A stretch of 17,939 nt of DNA from CAYSYY01 sp964576115 [NCBI: uncultured Gemmatimonadota bacterium]. GTDB lineage: Bacteria; Blakebacterota; Blakebacteria; Blakebacterales. Of this stretch, positions 15,628 through 17,939 are shown in pieces. Each line of letters opens with the position of its first letter. The first letter of the stretch is position 1. A model generated the notes under the pieces. That model was not told the origin of the DNA. It did no database searches and was given only the letters and a program-made list of their open reading frames with translations. The stretch is from positions 1-17,939 of the forward strand of contig CAZNUA010000061.1 of NCBI GenBank assembly GCA_964576115.1, given 5' to 3'. A program made the translations under genes and the position numbers.

Positions 15628-16848
15628 CTAGCGATTGATGGTGAAGGCTTCGAGGACCGTGCCGCCGGTATCGGTAACCGTGACCCGAAGCCCGTCGGGA
15701 GTGACATCCACCCGGGTCACCGCGTGGGTCGGCTCGATCAGCAGGTGATAGTCGTTCTCTCCCGGCGTCGGGTCGATCCGCTGCAGGCGATGGGTGTGTC
15801 CGGAGAGCCAGAGGTCGATCCCTTGCCCGAGAACCGTAGCCTCGAAGTATTCCCTCACCCGCCGGGCCCAGTAGGCGTCCGACCCGCGGGGGGGGATATG
15901 GGAGATGAGGATACGGAAGCGGGCTTTCCGCGCCGTCGGGCTCTGCAGGTCTGCAGCCAGCCAGCGCGCCTCCTCTTCCAGGTAACGGTCGAAGTCCACC
16001 AGTCCGTTGTAGTACTCGTGCCCGTCCACTTTATCCTCACCCGAATCGAGCACGATGAAGTGGACCGGACCGTGGTCGAAGGAATAGTAAGCCTGTCCGT
16101 CCACCAGCGGGATGTAATCCCAGACGCTCCTCGCGTACCGTCCCCGGGTCTCGTGATTCCCCCGGGCGAAGACGAACGGAATCGCGGTGGCGAATCCCTC
16201 CACCGCGACGTCAAGGAATCCGGTGAACACCTGGTCGGGCGCCATGAAGTCGTTGATCATGTCGCCGTTGAAGACGGCGAGGTCGATATCCCGCCAGGCC
16301 GCACTGCGGATCATCTGAGCCAGTTCGTCGGCCCGCTCGTGGAGGTCGGCGATCACGACGAACGAGAAACGGTCCGTCTCCGGATCGAGGGTCGTGAACG
16401 TGAACGGCTCGCTGATGACCGAGTCGCCCCAGGCCACGATGTGCTGGCGCTCATAGCCCAGGAAGGTCTTCGAAACCACCCGGTAGTGGTAGGTCGTGCC
16501 CGGCTCGAGATCGGTCAGGTGGACGATGTGGCTGGTCCGGTCGTTGTCGATCAGACCGTGCCGGCTGCGGACCGCCACCTGGTCGAACCGGCCCTCCCGC
16601 CCGTACTCGACCCGGGATACGGCCACCCGGTCGGTGTGCCAGACGACCGTCATCGAGGTCGCCGAGGGGAGCTGCAGATACGGACCGTGGGTGATGACCG
16701 GCGCCGTGGTGTCGGCCCGTGCGGCGACGGGCCGATGTGCCCCGGACGCGACCGCCAGCGGTCCGGATTCCACCGACGCACCCGCAGTGCCGGCCCCGAT
16801 GATCATCACTCCCGCCAGCCCGAGTCCGAACAGACACGTTCCTCTCAT
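15628..16848 (-). CDS. Exported fibronectin/PAP-N-like plus calcineurin-like phosphoesterase
   Basis: Predicted secreted metallophosphoesterase of 406 residues, related to bacterial purple-acid-phosphatase-like proteins. Signal peptide about 1-24. Residues 49-153 form a beta-sandwich of the PAP N-terminal/fibronectin-III type: PYLQLPSATSMTVVWHTD, later LEPGTTYHYRV and SEPFTFTTL. The catalytic domain spans about 160-355 and has the full motif set: ADLH (D168, H170), FNGDM (D196), RGNHE (N231, H232), ISHIPP (H317) and SGHTH (H351, H353). A short beta-rich tail follows. It is the last gene of the minus-strand cluster, 13 bp after the GalU-like gene; AAAGGA precedes the ATG. Unlike the other phosphoesterase in this window it keeps a normal D-x-H motif I. 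Substrate unknown. Confidence 0.92.
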   Translation of the reverse strand: MRGTCLFGLGLAGVMIIGAGTAGASVESGPLAVASGAHRPVAARADTTAPVITHGPYLQLPSATSMTVVWHTDRVAVSRVEYGREGRFDQVAVRSRHGLIDNDRTSHIVHLTDLEPGTTYHYRVVSKTFLGYERQHIVAWGDSVISEPFTFTTLDPETDRFSFVVIADLHERADELAQMIRSAAWRDIDLAVFNGDMINDFMAPDQVFTGFLDVAVEGFATAIPFVFARGNHETRGRYARSVWDYIPLVDGQAYYSFDHGPVHFIVLDSGEDKVDGHEYYNGLVDFDRYLEEEARWLAADLQSPTARKARFRILISHIPPRGSDAYWARRVREYFEATVLGQGIDLWLSGHTHRLQRIDPTPGENDYHLLIEPTHAVTRVDVTPDGLRVTVTDTGGTVLEAFTINR

Positions 16849-16861
16849 CCGATGGATCCTT

Positions 16862-17764
16862 TCACGAGCAGGGTGGTACGTCCGGCCCGGTCCACCTTTC
16901 GAGGATGCCTCTCAGGTGACGGTGAAGTCTGTCGCGGTATCCGGCCCGAGCCAGGGCGAGGTCGAGGGTGGCGCGCACGTAATCGATTTTGGAGCCGGTA
17001 TCGTAACGCCGGCCCGTGAGCGGGCAGGCGGTGATGCCTTCGACGCCGATCAGGGCGGCCAGGGCGTCGGTGAGTCCGATCTCGCCGTCGCGGCCGGGTT
17101 CGAGATCGGCCAGGGTGTCGAAGACGGTCGGAGTCAGGACATACCGGCCGGCGATGGCCCATCGCGAGGGAGCCCGGCCCGGCGGGGGTTTCTCGACGAT
17201 TTCGGAGACCGCGATCAACCCGTCCTCTGCCGGCGTGCCACCGACGACACCGTAGCGCTCCAGAACCTCTTCAGCCGCTTCTTCAACCGCGACGACACTG
17301 TGTCCGATCCGTTCCTGAACGGCGGCCAGTTGCCCGATTGCGGGCCCGGGGCCGGTTACGACCGTATCGCCGAGCAGTACGGCGAAAGGCCCGGAACCGA
17401 CCGCGGAGCGGGCCCGGAGAACGGCTTCACCCAGACCCCGCAGTTCGGGCTGGGTCACGAACCGGATGTCGGCCAGATCGGCCAGTTCAGTCAGACGCCG
17501 GAGCCGGTCCCGGATCTCGATATCCCCCCGGGCCTCGAGCCGGCGCTCCAGGTCGGGATCGGGGCGGAAATGCTCCTGTATGGCTTCCTGTCCCGGGCCG
17601 GTCACGATCACGATATCGGTGATTCCCGCCGCCACCGCTTCCTCGACAACGATCTGGATCACGGGAGTGTCCACGAGGGGGAGCATGACCTTCGGTACGG
17701 CCCTGGTGGCCGGCAGCAGGCGGGTACCGAGCCCGGCGGCGGGGATGATTGCGCTTTCGACCAC
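16862..17764 (-). CDS. galU: UTP-glucose-1-phosphate uridylyltransferase (GalU type)
   Basis: Cytoplasmic nucleotidyltransferase of 300 residues, forming UDP-glucose from UTP and glucose 1-phosphate for envelope polysaccharide or glycolipid synthesis. The family's N-terminal signature is clear: IIPAAGLGTRLLPAT (6-20), then PKVMLPLVDTPVIQ and VEEAVAAGI. Other GalU positions: LGEAVLRAR (111-119), FAVLLGD (metal-binding Asp133), EIVEKP (188-193), GRYVLTP (206-212), and YDTGSKIDYVRATLDLAL near the C-terminus. The length is typical. GTG start: GAGGAGG (17770-17776) lies 5 nt upstream and overlaps the stop of the preceding kinase gene, so translation is probably coupled. GalU is favoured over RfbA-type enzymes by the GLGTRLLPAT and EEAVAAGI motifs; substrate preference for a related sugar phosphate is possible given the kinase neighbour. 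Confidence 0.9.
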   Translation of the reverse strand: MVESAIIPAAGLGTRLLPATRAVPKVMLPLVDTPVIQIVVEEAVAAGITDIVIVTGPGQEAIQEHFRPDPDLERRLEARGDIEIRDRLRRLTELADLADIRFVTQPELRGLGEAVLRARSAVGSGPFAVLLGDTVVTGPGPAIGQLAAVQERIGHSVVAVEEAAEEVLERYGVVGGTPAEDGLIAVSEIVEKPPPGRAPSRWAIAGRYVLTPTVFDTLADLEPGRDGEIGLTDALAALIGVEGITACPLTGRRYDTGSKIDYVRATLDLALARAGYRDRLHRHLRGILERWTGPDVPPCS

Positions 17765-17774
17765 GCGGGCCTCC

Positions 17775-17939
17775 TCAAGTGACGGTGGGTCTGATGACTT
17801 CAGCTCCGAGTTCGCCTAGGGCGGCGGCGAGGTCGGTAAACGACTCCTCGTCGGGGCAGATACCGATCACGGCTCCCCCCGAACCGGTGAGTTTGGCGCA
17901 CGAACCGAGACTGCGGGCCCGCTCGATCAGGCGCAGGTC
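17775..17939 (-). CDS. GHMP-family kinase, C-terminal fragment (truncated by window edge)
   Basis: Last 54 codons of a gene entering from the right. The translated end contains ARSLGSCAKLTGSGGAVIGI, the Gly-rich motif 3 of GHMP kinases (galactokinase, homoserine, mevalonate, phosphomevalonate and related sugar kinases). A short LGELGAEVIRPTVT tail follows. AKLTGSGGAVIG is the form seen in mevalonate kinase, glucuronokinase and related sugar kinases, but the substrate-defining N-terminal part is missing, so no specific enzyme is named. Its stop overlaps the ribosome binding site of the GalU-type gene 10 bp downstream. A sugar kinase feeding a sugar-1-phosphate to the adjacent uridylyltransferase would make sense, but this is inference. 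Confidence 0.8.
   Translation of the reverse strand, partial: DLRLIERARSLGSCAKLTGSGGAVIGICPDEESFTDLAAALGELGAEVIRPTVT

Noticed and set aside
15349-17019. Long + strand open frame (556 codons) across the phosphoesterase and GalU-type genes
   Set aside because: It crosses two clearly coding minus-strand genes and their gap, has no recognisable domain and lacks a ribosome binding site; it is an antisense shadow.

Overview
The window is a GC-rich (by eye about two thirds G+C), densely coded bacterial chromosome segment with eleven protein genes. The first and last genes are cut by the window edges. Many genes start with GTG or overlap the previous stop. Two PadR-family regulators are each followed by a large, ATPase-less MacB/FtsX permease, which is the 'ADOP' (acidobacterial duplicated orphan permease) arrangement. 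This points to Acidobacteriota or to a group sharing it, such as Gemmatimonadota or FCB-type candidate phyla. The phylum is an inference; there is no rRNA or tRNA here.

Left part (1-6915, + strand): a truncated LytS/YehU-type sensor histidine kinase overlaps a LytTR response regulator by 8 nt. Next comes a very large exported protein ending in an M14 zinc-carboxypeptidase domain, whose N-terminal part contains a visible internal duplication. An exported calcineurin-like phosphoesterase overlaps the M14 stop codon.

Centre (6916-14505): two PadR-permease pairs converge on a lone AAA/DUF4143 ATPase gene. Pair 1 (+) has a striking AT-rich operator-like element made of both an inverted and a direct repeat. 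Pair 2 (-) has a hairpin directly against the permease ribosome binding site. The ATPase gene has its own near-consensus sigma-70 promoter with a palindrome over the -10 box. Its ATG lies so close to the predicted transcription start that the mRNA should be leaderless or nearly so.

Right part (14506-17939): a 215-bp divergent region separates PadR2 from a DUF5694-type lipoprotein gene (+). Convergent to that gene is a tight minus-strand cluster: a GHMP-family kinase (C-terminus only), a GalU-type UTP-glucose-1-phosphate uridylyltransferase, and an exported two-domain (fibronectin/PAP-N-like plus calcineurin-like) phosphoesterase.

Most genes are recognisable families; the context is envelope and periplasm biology (orphan permeases, exported peptidase and phosphatases, lipoprotein, sugar-nucleotide synthesis). 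I see no CRISPR array, insertion sequence, phage gene, tRNA or rRNA. The best leads are the promoter/palindrome of the DUF4143 gene, the PadR1 operator, and the duplicated modules and unassigned middle of the M14 protein.
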